Shown here: positions 6,433-16,458 of the stretch, in pieces | How the letters are laid out: every line of letters starts with the position of its first letter | Numbering within the stretch: position 1 is the stretch's first letter | From: Methanobacterium sp. | GTDB taxonomy: Archaea; Methanobacteriota; Methanobacteria; Methanobacteriales; Methanobacteriaceae | Direction of reading: 5' to 3' | DNA: 43,533 bases | NCBI GenBank assembly: GCA_015661405.1 | Contig: JACWMK010000016.1 | Location: forward strand, 1-43,533 | The notes under the pieces: model-generated | The model's database searches: none | What the model was told of the DNA's origin: nothing | What the model saw: only the letters and a program-made list of their open reading frames with translations | Position numbers and translations under genes: made by a program

Positions 6433-7929
6433 ATGTGTGCTATTGTTGGAATAAATGGGGAAAACATCTCCAGAGAATTATATGATATGATGGTTACTCT
6501 GAAACATCGGGGGCCTGATGGAAGCGGTGTATTTGTAGATAATGAAACTATCTATGATGAATTGGATGATCTTAATGTGCCGGAGGGTAACTTTGGTTTA
6601 GGGCATAATTTACTTTCCATTGTAGGATGTGAATCCTCACAACCATTACATGAAGATAAGCTTGTTTTAATTTGTAATGGTGAAATTTATAATTATCAAG
6701 AACTTAAAAAATTTTTAAATAGTGAATTTAAATCGGATTCAGATTGTGAAGTAATATTACATCTGATTAAGAAGTTTTATCATCATTCACTTAAACAAGC
6801 CATATTAGAAACTGTGAAGTATTTAGATGGTGATTATGCCTTTGCAGTGTATGATGGTACGGATTTAATAGTAGTTAGAGATCCGGTGGGTGTGAAACCA
6901 TTATATTTTGGTATAAATAAATATAAAAAATTTTCTGCTTTTGCTTCTGAAAGGAAAGCATTATGGAATGTGGGTATAGAAGAAGTGGAAACACTACCAC
7001 CAGGATATATGCTTTATAATTGGAGGATGGTTGAGTATAATGGTGGATTAAAACCGATTCTAAATAAAAAAGTTTGTACGGTTAATGATAATCATTTGAA
7101 GGATAATTATAATAACTTTAAGGATACTTTAACAATCCATTTAAAGCATTATTTACTCAAATCTGTGGAGAAACGATTGAAAGGACTTTCAGAGGTGGGA
7201 GTAATGTTCTCTGCAGGTGTGGATAGTACATTGTTAGCATATTTATCAAAGGAATTAGATGTAGATACTTACCTCTACACGGTGGGACATAAAGATTCAG
7301 TGGATCTTAAATATGCTCTAAAAACAGCAGAAATTATGGATTTACCATTACATACTAAAATTGTAGATGTGGAGGATGTTAAATATTATCTTCCGTTAGT
7401 GTTAAAGAGTATAGAAGAATTTAACATTATGAAGTTAGGTGTGGGAATGCCGGTTTATATAACTGCGGAGATGGCTTATCAGGATGATTTAAAGGTTATG
7501 CTTTCTGGGCAGGGTGCTGATGAACTCTTTGCAGGTTATCATCGCTACCTTGAATTTTATCAACAGAAGGGTGAAGAGGCTCAAGCAGACTTAGACGAGG
7601 ATTTATTGAATCTTTACCATGTGAATCTCCAGCGTGATGATGCAGTAGCCATGGCGAGTAGTGTAGAGTTACGAGTGCCCTACCTGGATATGGATGTTAT
7701 AAATATGGCAATAAATATACCTATGAAGTATAAAATAGATAATTATAATGATGTTCTAAGAAAATGCATCTTAAGAAGAGTTGCACTAGAATGTGGTGTA
7801 CCAGAAATGATTGTATCCCGTCCGAAGAAAGCCGCGCAGTACGGTTCCGGCATCCATAAAATATTAGTTCGGAAGGTTTTGAAGGACGAATCTTACATGA
7901 AAACTCTTAATTCACTGAAATGGATATAA
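6433..7929 (+). CDS. asnB: Asparagine synthetase, glutamine-hydrolysing
   Basis: A 498-residue two-domain enzyme that makes asparagine from aspartate, ATP and glutamine-derived ammonia. The N-terminal class II glutaminase begins MCAIVG, so Cys2 becomes the N-terminal nucleophile after Met removal; this fixes the start. HRGPDG (25-30) and CNGEIYNY (81-88) are glutaminase loops. The synthetase domain starts near 240 with the PP-loop SAGVDS at 260-265, where SGGVDS is usual, followed by SGQGADELFAGYHRY at 358-372. The C-terminal block ELRVPYLDM is also typical. The interdomain region is compact. No SD precedes the ATG, and a TATA box 28 nt upstream indicates leaderless translation. It heads a run of amino-acid genes on the same strand. 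Confidence 0.95.
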   Translation: MCAIVGINGENISRELYDMMVTLKHRGPDGSGVFVDNETIYDELDDLNVPEGNFGLGHNLLSIVGCESSQPLHEDKLVLICNGEIYNYQELKKFLNSEFKSDSDCEVILHLIKKFYHHSLKQAILETVKYLDGDYAFAVYDGTDLIVVRDPVGVKPLYFGINKYKKFSAFASERKALWNVGIEEVETLPPGYMLYNWRMVEYNGGLKPILNKKVCTVNDNHLKDNYNNFKDTLTIHLKHYLLKSVEKRLKGLSEVGVMFSAGVDSTLLAYLSKELDVDTYLYTVGHKDSVDLKYALKTAEIMDLPLHTKIVDVEDVKYYLPLVLKSIEEFNIMKLGVGMPVYITAEMAYQDDLKVMLSGQGADELFAGYHRYLEFYQQKGEEAQADLDEDLLNLYHVNLQRDDAVAMASSVELRVPYLDMDVINMAINIPMKYKIDNYNDVLRKCILRRVALECGVPEMIVSRPKKAAQYGSGIHKILVRKVLKDESYMKTLNSLKWI

Positions 7930-7987
7930 AAAGTTATAGATATTATTAAATACTAAAAATAAAGTTTTATGGGGGATTGTAAGACTT

Positions 7988-8203
7988 ATGAAGATTGAGA
8001 AGGAAGCAGAATTAATTGTTGAAAAATTTTCAGAGGCTTTAAAAAATATTCCTGAACTTGAAGAGACTCATTACATGGTTGATAATGTGAATTTAGCCCG
8101 TGAAGATGTTGGAGTAGATAAAAATCCTGATAAGATACTAAGAAATGCTAATGTTGATGAAGAAGGTAATGTTATAGTGGAAATAAGTAAATGGGTTAGA
8201 TAA
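7988..8203 (+). CDS. gatC: GatC-like Asp-tRNA(Asn)/Glu-tRNA(Gln) amidotransferase subunit C
   Basis: This 71-residue protein resembles the small GatC subunit that wraps GatA and GatB in the tRNA-dependent amidotransferase. The N-terminal helix (IEKEAELIVEKFSEALKNI), the central ETHYMVDNVNLARED and the end RNANVDEEGNVIVEISKWVR follow the archaeal GatC pattern. It is shorter than bacterial GatC (about 95 residues). The ATG is preceded by GGGGGA about 11 nt upstream. Its stop is one base from the start of the ACT-domain gene, so the two are co-translated. Placement after asnB puts it among asparagine genes, although gatA and gatB are not in the window. The family call is reasonable but rests on a short sequence. 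Confidence 0.65.
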   Translation: MKIEKEAELIVEKFSEALKNIPELEETHYMVDNVNLAREDVGVDKNPDKILRNANVDEEGNVIVEISKWVR

Positions 8204-8204
8204 T

Positions 8205-8693
8205 ATGAGGTTAAAATTAGTTCTGGAATTATTAGATGTGCCGGGTCAACTTTTAGATGCATTAAACCCTATTGGAAGATTAGGCGCGAATATTGTAGCG
8301 GTAATCCATCAAAGGGATGTGAAAACTGAAAGGGGAACTATTCCGGTTCAAATAACAATTGAAGGTAATGAAGAAACCTTAAATACAGTTTTAAAGAAGT
8401 TAGAAGCTGATGGAATTCAAATCATGCGAGTGGATGGAATCCTCCGTAAGGAGAAGATCACCACCATATTCATTGGAAATATTGTTGATCAAGATGTTAA
8501 AGATACGGTAAATATATTAAACCAGTTGGAAGGTGTAAGAGTGGCTGATTTGGATTTGAAAATGTCAGATCATCCTGAGCACTCAGCATCTAAAATTATA
8601 ATTGAAGCAGATTATGGCCGTAAAAAAATGATTACCAGTAAAATAAAGGAATTAGGAAATAATAAAGGATTCCTAGTTATAAATGAAGTTTAA
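8205..8693 (+). CDS. ACT-domain regulatory protein associated with homoserine dehydrogenase
   Basis: A 162-residue protein whose N-terminal ACT domain (LVLELLDVPGQLLDALNPIGRLGANIVAVIHQRD, residues 4-37) binds small ligands, usually amino acids. A second alpha/beta unit (about 85-162) resembles another ACT-like fold with DQDVKDTVNILNQLEGVRVADLDLKM. The gene starts one base after the gatC-like stop and is followed 54 bp later by hom. This is the arrangement of the archaeal stand-alone allosteric regulators of homoserine dehydrogenase (COG2061). The likely role is feedback control of Hom by threonine or a related amino acid. The archaeal Hom here lacks its own C-terminal ACT domain, in keeping with a separate regulatory subunit. 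Confidence 0.82.
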   Translation: MRLKLVLELLDVPGQLLDALNPIGRLGANIVAVIHQRDVKTERGTIPVQITIEGNEETLNTVLKKLEADGIQIMRVDGILRKEKITTIFIGNIVDQDVKDTVNILNQLEGVRVADLDLKMSDHPEHSASKIIIEADYGRKKMITSKIKELGNNKGFLVINEV

Positions 8694-8747
8694 AAATTTA
8701 TTTTAAATAAATAAATTTTATTATTTTTAAGGGGAGGAATTTATTTT

Positions 8748-9767
8748 ATGAGGATATGTATCATTGGATTTGGATCAGTAGGGCAGGGAGTTGCCCGAGT
8801 ATTTAATATGAAAAGAAACCGTATAAAAAAGGATTATGATTTAGATCTCCAAATAGTGGCAGTGGCAGATAGTGAAGGGGCTGTAATATCAGAGGATGGT
8901 ATTAACCCTGCATTACTCTTAGAAACTAAACAGAATACGGGAAAAGTATCCGATTACCCAGATTATGGATTCAGTGGTGTAACAGGTATGGATTTACTAG
9001 ATACGATTGAATATGATTGTTTAGTAGAAGTTACACCCACTAATATAAATGACAGTGAACCTGCAAGAAGTCATATGTTAAAAGCAATGAATACTGGAAA
9101 AAATGTGGTTACCAGTAATAAAGGTCCGTTAGCATTAGGATTCACTGAATTGAGAGATACTGCACAGACTAATAAGGTAATGTTTAAATATGAAGCTTCA
9201 GTTGGAGGAGCTATGCCAATTATAAATTTTGCTCATGAAACGCTATCCGGTTGTGAAATAAAGTCAATTTACGGTATTTTGAATGGTACAACTAATTATA
9301 TACTAAGTCGAATGGCTAAAGAAGGTTCATCATATAATCAAACCCTTAATGAAGCTAAAGAGATGGGTATAGCTGAAACTGACCCCACTCAGGATGTAGA
9401 AGGAGAGGATGCTGCCTGTAAAGTGGTTATACTCGCTAACAGTATAATGAATATGAATGTAACTTATAATGATGTTATAGTGAAGGGTATATCACAGATT
9501 ACCCCAAAATCAATACAGTTAGCGAAAAAAGAGGGTTACCTTATAAAACTTATCGGAGAAGTTTCACCAGACTCCTTGGAAGTTTCACCTCGACTAGTAA
9601 GTGAAGGTTCACCCTTCGCTGTAGAAGGAACCTTGAATGTTGCTACTCTTAAAACAGACTTAGCAGATGATGTTACAGTCGTGGGTAAAGGCGCTGGTTC
9701 AATTGAAACCGCTTCAGCCATATTAAGTGATCTTATAAGCATTTCAAAATCAATGAAGAATATATAA
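8748..9767 (+). CDS. hom: Homoserine dehydrogenase
   Basis: The 339-residue NAD(P)-dependent enzyme reduces aspartate semialdehyde to homoserine, for threonine and methionine. The Rossmann motif GFGSVGQGV occupies residues 6-14. The TSNKGPLA segment near 125 carries the family's TxNK signature, and KYEASVGGAMPI near 145-156 and GILNGTTNYIL near 178-188 line the active site. The DPTQDVEGEDAACK motif near 212-225 includes conserved acidic and lysine catalytic residues. There is no C-terminal ACT domain, so length is shorter than many bacterial forms. A strong GGGGAGGA SD precedes ATG 8748. The ACT protein upstream is its likely regulator, and the ApgM-like gene downstream may encode the next enzyme. 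Confidence 0.95.
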   Translation: MRICIIGFGSVGQGVARVFNMKRNRIKKDYDLDLQIVAVADSEGAVISEDGINPALLLETKQNTGKVSDYPDYGFSGVTGMDLLDTIEYDCLVEVTPTNINDSEPARSHMLKAMNTGKNVVTSNKGPLALGFTELRDTAQTNKVMFKYEASVGGAMPIINFAHETLSGCEIKSIYGILNGTTNYILSRMAKEGSSYNQTLNEAKEMGIAETDPTQDVEGEDAACKVVILANSIMNMNVTYNDVIVKGISQITPKSIQLAKKEGYLIKLIGEVSPDSLEVSPRLVSEGSPFAVEGTLNVATLKTDLADDVTVVGKGAGSIETASAILSDLISISKSMKNI

Positions 9768-9875
9768 AATAAAACTGATTTTTTCTTATGAAAATAATTA
9801 ATTATTATTATTTTTTTAGGGATTTTTAATCCTGCAAATTAAAAATAAGTAGTAATGGAGAGTTGTTTAGATATT

Positions 9876-11081
9876 ATGAAGTATGTAGTAATTATAGGGG
9901 ATGGTATGGCTGATAACCCTCTAAATGAGTTAGAGGGTAAAACACCTTTACAAGCGGCAGTGACTCCTAACATGGATTATATAGCATCCAATGGTGTAAG
10001 TGGGTTACTTAAAACAGTTCCCAATGGTATGGAGCCGGGATCAGATGTGGCTAATCTATCCATAATGGGTTACAACCCAAAAGAATGTTACACTGGCCGT
10101 GGACCATTGGAAGCAGCTAGTATAGGTGCAGATTTTAAAGAAGATGAATTAGCCTTTCGATGTAATTTCATTACCATGGAACAAAACCGTATAATAGATT
10201 TCAATGCGGATCACATCACTACCGGGGAGGCTTCAGAGCTTATAGAAGCTTTAAATCAACATTTTTACCATTGGGGAAAGTTTTATCTCGGAACTAGTTA
10301 TCGGAACTTATTCATATTCAAAAATAATGGATCATCACATATTAAATCAACACCACCACACGACATAATTAATAAACCCCTATCAGATAACCTTATAAAA
10401 CCAGGTGAATATGAAAAAGCAGTTATACTAAATAAAATAATGGATGACTCCCGAAAAGTGCTTGAAAATCATCCAATTAACCTTAAAAGAATAGAAAATG
10501 GTAAAAAACCTGCTAATATGATTTGGCTGTGGGGTCAGGGTGGTAAGCCTCAAATGACTTCATTCAAAGAAAAATATGGTCTTAAAGGAGCTACTATTAC
10601 TGGAGTGGATCTCATAAAGGGAATAGGAGTTTATTTAGGATTAACTAATATAAATGTTCCTGGAGCCACTGGTTATTATGATACTAATTACTGTGCTAAA
10701 GCTAAATACGCTCTTAAAGGATTAGAAGAACATGATATTATATTTATTCATGTAGAAGCTCCTGATGAAGCTGGCCATGCAGGTAATCTTACTGAGAAAA
10801 TTAAAGCCATAGAACGAATTGATTATAGAATCATAGAGGAACTTTTAAATAATTTATCAGAGTTCAATGATTACTCTATTTCTATTCTACCGGATCATCC
10901 CACACCAATACTATTTAGAACACATACTTGTGATCCCATACCATATGCTATGTATTCGACACTTGGTAAACGGGATGATGTGAAATTTTATGATGAATAC
11001 TCAGCAAAAAACGGTTCCCAGGGTTTAATGGATGGATATAGATTCATAAAGAATTATATAACTTACTCTAATATTATATAA
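9876..11081 (+). CDS. ApgM-like alkaline-phosphatase-superfamily protein (phosphoglycerate mutase or proposed homoserine kinase)
   Basis: A 401-residue metalloenzyme related to archaeal cofactor-independent phosphoglycerate mutase. The metal-binding Asp is in IGDGMADNP near the N terminus. The catalytic Ser lies in PGSDVANLSIMGYNP (about residue 60). Further metal ligands are in EAPDEAGHAG (about residues 290-299) and LPDHPTP (about 335-341). The usual glycolytic reaction is 3-phosphoglycerate to 2-phosphoglycerate. However, a close subfamily that sits beside hom and threonine genes has been proposed to be a homoserine kinase (TIGR02535 type), and here the gene directly follows hom. Start: homologues begin MKYVxxIGDG, so ATG 9876 is preferred over ATG 9855. 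Neither has a well-placed SD. Which reaction it performs cannot be settled from sequence alone. Confidence 0.85.
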   Translation: MKYVVIIGDGMADNPLNELEGKTPLQAAVTPNMDYIASNGVSGLLKTVPNGMEPGSDVANLSIMGYNPKECYTGRGPLEAASIGADFKEDELAFRCNFITMEQNRIIDFNADHITTGEASELIEALNQHFYHWGKFYLGTSYRNLFIFKNNGSSHIKSTPPHDIINKPLSDNLIKPGEYEKAVILNKIMDDSRKVLENHPINLKRIENGKKPANMIWLWGQGGKPQMTSFKEKYGLKGATITGVDLIKGIGVYLGLTNINVPGATGYYDTNYCAKAKYALKGLEEHDIIFIHVEAPDEAGHAGNLTEKIKAIERIDYRIIEELLNNLSEFNDYSISILPDHPTPILFRTHTCDPIPYAMYSTLGKRDDVKFYDEYSAKNGSQGLMDGYRFIKNYITYSNII

Positions 11082-11237
11082 TTTTTTTAAATAATAAATG
11101 AAAGAGTTTTAATATAAAAGGTTTTACATTAATATTCATTAAAGATTAAAAAAAATTATTTAATTTAAATAAAAAAAAATTATTTATGTATTCCATTTTT
11201 TTCTGGGGGATGTAAAAATTTATTTTTTTTTTAGGAG

Positions 11238-12845
11238 TTGATTAAACTGTCAAAATATATAGTGGTTACTGGTGGTGTAGTAAGTTCCATTGGAAAAGGA
11301 ATAACAGCAGCATCTATTGGGAGGATTTTAAGGAGTTATGGTGTAGATGTTACAGCTATAAAGATTGATCCATACCTTAATTGGGATTCCGGGACACTTA
11401 ATCCTTATCAGCATGGTGAAGTTTTCGTAACCGAGGATGGTATGGAAACTGATCTGGATTTAGGTCACTATGAAAGATTTCTGAATGTTAATCTCAGCGG
11501 TGAATCCAATATAACCACGGGTAAAGTTTACTCATCAGTTATAAATAAGGAGCGTAAAGGTGATTACTTGGGAAGCTGTGTTCAGATAATTCCACACATT
11601 ACTGATGAAATTAAATCTATGATCAGAGAGATTTCAAGCAAAACCCAAGCTGAAGTCGTTTTAGTGGAGGTGGGTGGAACTGTAGGTGACATTGAAAGTC
11701 AACCATTCCTTGAAGCTCTCAGACAGCTTCGTAATGAGGAGGGTCAGGATAATGTAATGTTCGTTCATGTGACTTATGTACCATATTTAAGGGCAGCTGG
11801 AGAATTTAAAACTAAACCCACTCAACATAGCACTAAAGAACTTAGAAGCACGGGTATAAATCCGGATATGATAATCTGTCGTAGTGAACTGCCAATTGAT
11901 ATTCATTTAAAAGATAAAATAGCTCATTTCTGTGATGTGGAGCGGAAAGCTGTTATAAATGCTCCTGACGTTCACTCTATTTATGAAGTACCTATAATAC
12001 TGAATAGGGAAAATATGGGTGATTACATATTAAACAGGCTTAAAATGGAGGCTCATAAACCAGATCTCTATGAGTGGAGTCAGATAGTTGAATCATTAAA
12101 GTTAGATGGTACACGAGTTAAGGTCGGTATAATCGGTAAATATGTGGAGTTAGAGGATGCGTATATTAGTATAAGAGAAGCTTTAAAGCATGCTGCTGCG
12201 GAATTAGGGGTTAAAGTTGATATTGAATATATACGTGCTGAAGATACTTTAAATATGGATAAAATACGTCAATTTAATGCATTACTAATACCTGGTGGTT
12301 TTGGTGAGCGTGGTATCACTGGTAAATTAGATGCTGTTCGATATTCTATTGAAGAGGAGATACCACTTTTTGGAATATGTTTAGGTATGCAGTGTATGGT
12401 TATTGAATATGCTCGATTGCATGGTTGGGAGGATGCTAATAGTACGGAATTTGAAAGTAACGCTAAAAATCCGGTTATTGATATTATGCTGGAGCAGGAG
12501 AATATTGAGAATATGGGCGGATCTATGAGATTAGGTGCGTATCCTTGTAAAATAAAGAAGGATACTATTGCTTACGAGGCTTATAAAGAAGATTTAGTGA
12601 GTGAAAGGCATCGGCATCGATTTGAATTTAATAATGAATTTCGTGAGAGTCTGGAGGATGAAGGTTTAGTGATTTCTGGTGTTTCTCCTGATAATGTATT
12701 GGTGGAGATGGTGGAAATTAAGGATCATCCATGGTTTTTAGGATGTCAATTCCATCCGGAATTTAAATCTAGACCTAATAATGCTCATCCCATCTTTGTA
12801 TCGTTTATTAAGGCAGCTATTGATAATAAGAATAATTCACTTTAA
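11238..12845 (+). CDS. pyrG: CTP synthase
   Basis: The 535-residue enzyme makes CTP from UTP, ATP and glutamine. The synthetase domain (to about 285) starts YIVVTGGVVSSIGKGITAAS with its P-loop. KIDPYLNWDSGTLNPYQHGEVFVTEDG and LVEVGGTVGDIES follow. The glutaminase domain (about 295-530) has the GGFGERG oxyanion loop (354-360), nucleophile Cys381 in GICLGMQC, and the His506/Glu508 pair in FHPEF. The start is odd. The frame is closed by TAG at 11232, leaving TTG at 11238, which directly abuts the SD AGGAG (11233-11237), and then CTG at 11247. CTG has ideal SD spacing (9 nt) and would give MSKYIVVTGG, the usual N terminus of the family. TTG is used here for the coordinates, but CTG may be the true start. 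Confidence 0.95.
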   Translation: MIKLSKYIVVTGGVVSSIGKGITAASIGRILRSYGVDVTAIKIDPYLNWDSGTLNPYQHGEVFVTEDGMETDLDLGHYERFLNVNLSGESNITTGKVYSSVINKERKGDYLGSCVQIIPHITDEIKSMIREISSKTQAEVVLVEVGGTVGDIESQPFLEALRQLRNEEGQDNVMFVHVTYVPYLRAAGEFKTKPTQHSTKELRSTGINPDMIICRSELPIDIHLKDKIAHFCDVERKAVINAPDVHSIYEVPIILNRENMGDYILNRLKMEAHKPDLYEWSQIVESLKLDGTRVKVGIIGKYVELEDAYISIREALKHAAAELGVKVDIEYIRAEDTLNMDKIRQFNALLIPGGFGERGITGKLDAVRYSIEEEIPLFGICLGMQCMVIEYARLHGWEDANSTEFESNAKNPVIDIMLEQENIENMGGSMRLGAYPCKIKKDTIAYEAYKEDLVSERHRHRFEFNNEFRESLEDEGLVISGVSPDNVLVEMVEIKDHPWFLGCQFHPEFKSRPNNAHPIFVSFIKAAIDNKNNSL

Positions 12846-12951
12846 ATTTTATTTTATTAATAAATCTTTATAATTAAATATATAAATCCATTTTAATCCA
12901 AACCATTATATTCTATAATGGTTTAAAGAGTGAATGGAGGTTTATTTCAAA

Positions 12952-14112
<1,161 letters not shown>

Positions 14113-14169
14113 ACATATTTATATATAAACAATTAATATCAAAATAATAATAGTAAGGGTGGGAGAAAA

Positions 14170-14637
14170 TTGGATAGTAAAGGACAAGTTTCAGTGGAAT
14201 ACTTATTCTTAATATTAATATTCCTAATAATCCTATTCACTGTTACTATACCATTTGCTAGTCATGCTATAACTGATAGTCAAAATGTTTCAGTAACTAG
14301 TGATGCAGAGACAGCTGTATCTACCATAGCTAATGCTGTTGACGTGGTATATGCGAATGGCCCTAGCTCGCAAAGAACAGTGAATGTTTACATTCCTCAA
14401 AACAACACTAATTTAATTTATGATGGCACTGATAATCTTTTGAACTTGAGTCTTACAGGTATCCTTGTTAACGCTAGCATCCCCAATGTTAACGTACCTT
14501 ATGTGAATGCAACGGTACCATCTAATATCCCAATCACAATCACTGGTAATAATCCTATTATCTCTACTAATACTCAGTGGCATACTTTCACGATTTCCTG
14601 GCCAGTGGGAAGTACTATAACCATTAATATAAATTAA
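14170..14637 (+). CDS. Class III signal-peptide (DUF361) type IV pilin
   Basis: A 155-residue pilin precursor. The N terminus reads MDSKG then QVSVE and a hydrophobic stretch to about residue 28, the Q-x-S-x-E class III signal. Cleavage after Gly5 would leave Gln+1 and Glu+5, and the hydrophobic helix would form the pilus core. The rest is a beta-rich, Asn/Thr-rich exposed domain with several N-x-S/T sequons. The start is TTG 14170, preceded by a very good SD, GGTGGGAG. It directly follows the prepilin peptidase gene that probably processes it. Two other pilins with the same signal lie at 19436-19837 (minus) and 24337-24765. Confidence 0.88.
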   Translation: MDSKGQVSVEYLFLILIFLIILFTVTIPFASHAITDSQNVSVTSDAETAVSTIANAVDVVYANGPSSQRTVNVYIPQNNTNLIYDGTDNLLNLSLTGILVNASIPNVNVPYVNATVPSNIPITITGNNPIISTNTQWHTFTISWPVGSTITININ

Positions 14638-14703
14638 TTTATATAATTAAAATTTTACAATCATCAAATTAATTAATGTATAATACTTGGAGAATATTAA
14701 ATA

Positions 14704-15570
14704 ATGAATATATTTGCTAAATTCGGTGAGTTAATCCTCAAATTAATCGATTTTATAGGTATGCTTATCTTAGCAATCCCTAAGATTCCAAAGTTAATAA
14801 TGAATATCAATACTGATGAAATCAGGGATAAAATGGATTCAGTTGAGATTAAAGAGAATGTAAACAAGATAACTACTAACATGAATATTGCTGGATTTAA
14901 AGAAGCTTACAATAATCAAAAACAGGCAGTTCAATCCACCACTAAACGAGAAGATTCAGATGCAGTTTATATATCTGGAAACTTCACTTCCGAGGAAAAA
15001 GAAACGACAATACTACATCTTCAAATAGCAGGCGCCGGATTCTTAGTATTTTCCATACTCGAAATATTCAATTTCCTATCATTAACTCTATTCATTATAT
15101 TAGGTGGTTTAATCTCAGCTTTCATTATATATGTATTATTTACTAAGGTTAAACTCATGTATACGGAAGATTTCAATGCATACCGAGATTTCTTCTTAAT
15201 GTACCTTGCAGTGGGTGTAATTTTAATCATAATTAGTGGTAATCCTAGTTTAACAATGGCATTCGCATTCCAATTCTTCCCATCTTTATCAGTGCTTATC
15301 TACGCTGCGATTGCTGTAGTGTCTGTTTTCCTAATATTCCGGATTAGATACTCCCGTAAATTCACTTATGGGATTGTTATGGAGACTGGTAAAAACACCG
15401 CCCATGTAAAAATTGAATACGATATCAGATCCAATGTTAAACCTAACCTATACCTTGTAGAAAATAATCCAGGAGCACTAGAAGGTGACTTGGTAAAAGT
15501 TAAGGTTGAAGAAAAACTTTTAAATAATCAGGGTAATAAGCCAATAGGAATCATTGAAGTTTTAAAATAA
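14704..15570 (+). CDS. DUF2101 family membrane protein
   Basis: A 288-residue protein of unknown function that resembles the DUF2101 family of methanogen membrane proteins. An amphipathic or hydrophobic N-terminal segment (8-36) is followed by a charged stretch with Lys/Glu-rich helices (37-100). About four membrane segments come next (roughly 106-123, 127-146, 162-176, 188-211). The C-terminal 75 residues form a soluble beta-rich tail with YGIVMETGK and VKVKVEEKLL. It is the third gene of a same-strand group after the prepilin peptidase and a pilin. SD support is modest: TTGGAGAATATTAAATA before ATG 14704. The context suggests a link to the pilus or cell envelope, but no catalytic motif is visible. 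Confidence 0.7.
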   Translation: MNIFAKFGELILKLIDFIGMLILAIPKIPKLIMNINTDEIRDKMDSVEIKENVNKITTNMNIAGFKEAYNNQKQAVQSTTKREDSDAVYISGNFTSEEKETTILHLQIAGAGFLVFSILEIFNFLSLTLFIILGGLISAFIIYVLFTKVKLMYTEDFNAYRDFFLMYLAVGVILIIISGNPSLTMAFAFQFFPSLSVLIYAAIAVVSVFLIFRIRYSRKFTYGIVMETGKNTAHVKIEYDIRSNVKPNLYLVENNPGALEGDLVKVKVEEKLLNNQGNKPIGIIEVLK

Positions 15571-15686
15571 AAAAAATAATTTGGAACTTATGAACATTTT
15601 TTTTTAATTTAGACTATATTAATAATTATTTTTTTTTTAATTATAAATTAAAAATAGATAATTTTTATTTAAGGATTGAATAAATA

Positions 15687-16457
15687 ATGGTATTACCTAC
15701 TCATCCCCGATATGAATCCCTTATGCTACGCGCTAAGATGGTGGAAGCGTATAAAAATGGAATTCTATCAGATTCAGGATTAATAGCTCATGGTAGAGGA
15801 GAAGCTTTTGATTATCTTATAGGAGAAAAAACAACACTTAATGCACATAAAGCCATCCAAGCAGCAGCAGCAGCATTAATACTTGCTGTATATCCTGTGA
15901 TATCTGTTAATGGTAACACAGCAGCTCTTGCATCCCATGAAGTAGTAATATTGACCCAGAGTTTGGATGCTAAATTAGAAATCAATTTATTCTACAGAAC
16001 ATCAGAAAGAATAAAAAATATAAGAAAAATTCTAGAAGATGCTGGTGCATTTGAAGTTTTAGGAGTGGAAGAAGAATCAGTAACTATAGAAGGATTAAAA
16101 GGTCCCAGATCTAAGAGTAGTAAAATTGGAGTTAATCAATCAGATGTTGTTCTAGTTCCATTAGAGGATGGTGACCGGACAGAAGCATTAATATCAAATG
16201 GAAAATTTGTTATAACCATAGATTTAAATCCATTATCTCGAACCTCTCAAAAAGCATCTATAACCATAGTAGATAATCTAATAAGAGCCATTCCTCATCT
16301 AGTAAGAGAAGTTGATAAACTAAAAAACACAAGTAAATCTGAACTTAGAAATATAGTTAACAATTTTGATAACCAGTTAAATCTGCAGGATTCTCTGGAT
16401 TTAATAGCTCAAAACATAACAACTAAAAAGGAAAAAAAGATTGATAAGACTGATTAA
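15687..16457 (+). CDS. 4-phosphopantoate--beta-alanine ligase (archaeal phosphopantothenate synthetase)
   Basis: The 256-residue enzyme joins 4-phosphopantoate with beta-alanine using ATP. It is the archaeal substitute for bacterial PanC in coenzyme A synthesis (COG1701). Diagnostic blocks are THPRYESLMLRAKMVE at 5-20, GLIAHGRGEAFDYLIGE at 31-47, the Ala-rich helix AAAAALILA, and the nucleotide-binding DLNPLSRTSQKASITIVDN near 195-213. Length is normal. The SD AAGGATTG lies 8 nt before ATG 15687. Its stop codon is one base upstream of the next ATG (UPF0200 kinase), so translation is probably coupled. Poly-T runs at 15598-15605 and 15629-15637 separate it from the pilus genes upstream. Confidence 0.92.
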   Translation: MVLPTHPRYESLMLRAKMVEAYKNGILSDSGLIAHGRGEAFDYLIGEKTTLNAHKAIQAAAAALILAVYPVISVNGNTAALASHEVVILTQSLDAKLEINLFYRTSERIKNIRKILEDAGAFEVLGVEEESVTIEGLKGPRSKSSKIGVNQSDVVLVPLEDGDRTEALISNGKFVITIDLNPLSRTSQKASITIVDNLIRAIPHLVREVDKLKNTSKSELRNIVNNFDNQLNLQDSLDLIAQNITTKKEKKIDKTD

Positions 16458-16458
16458 T

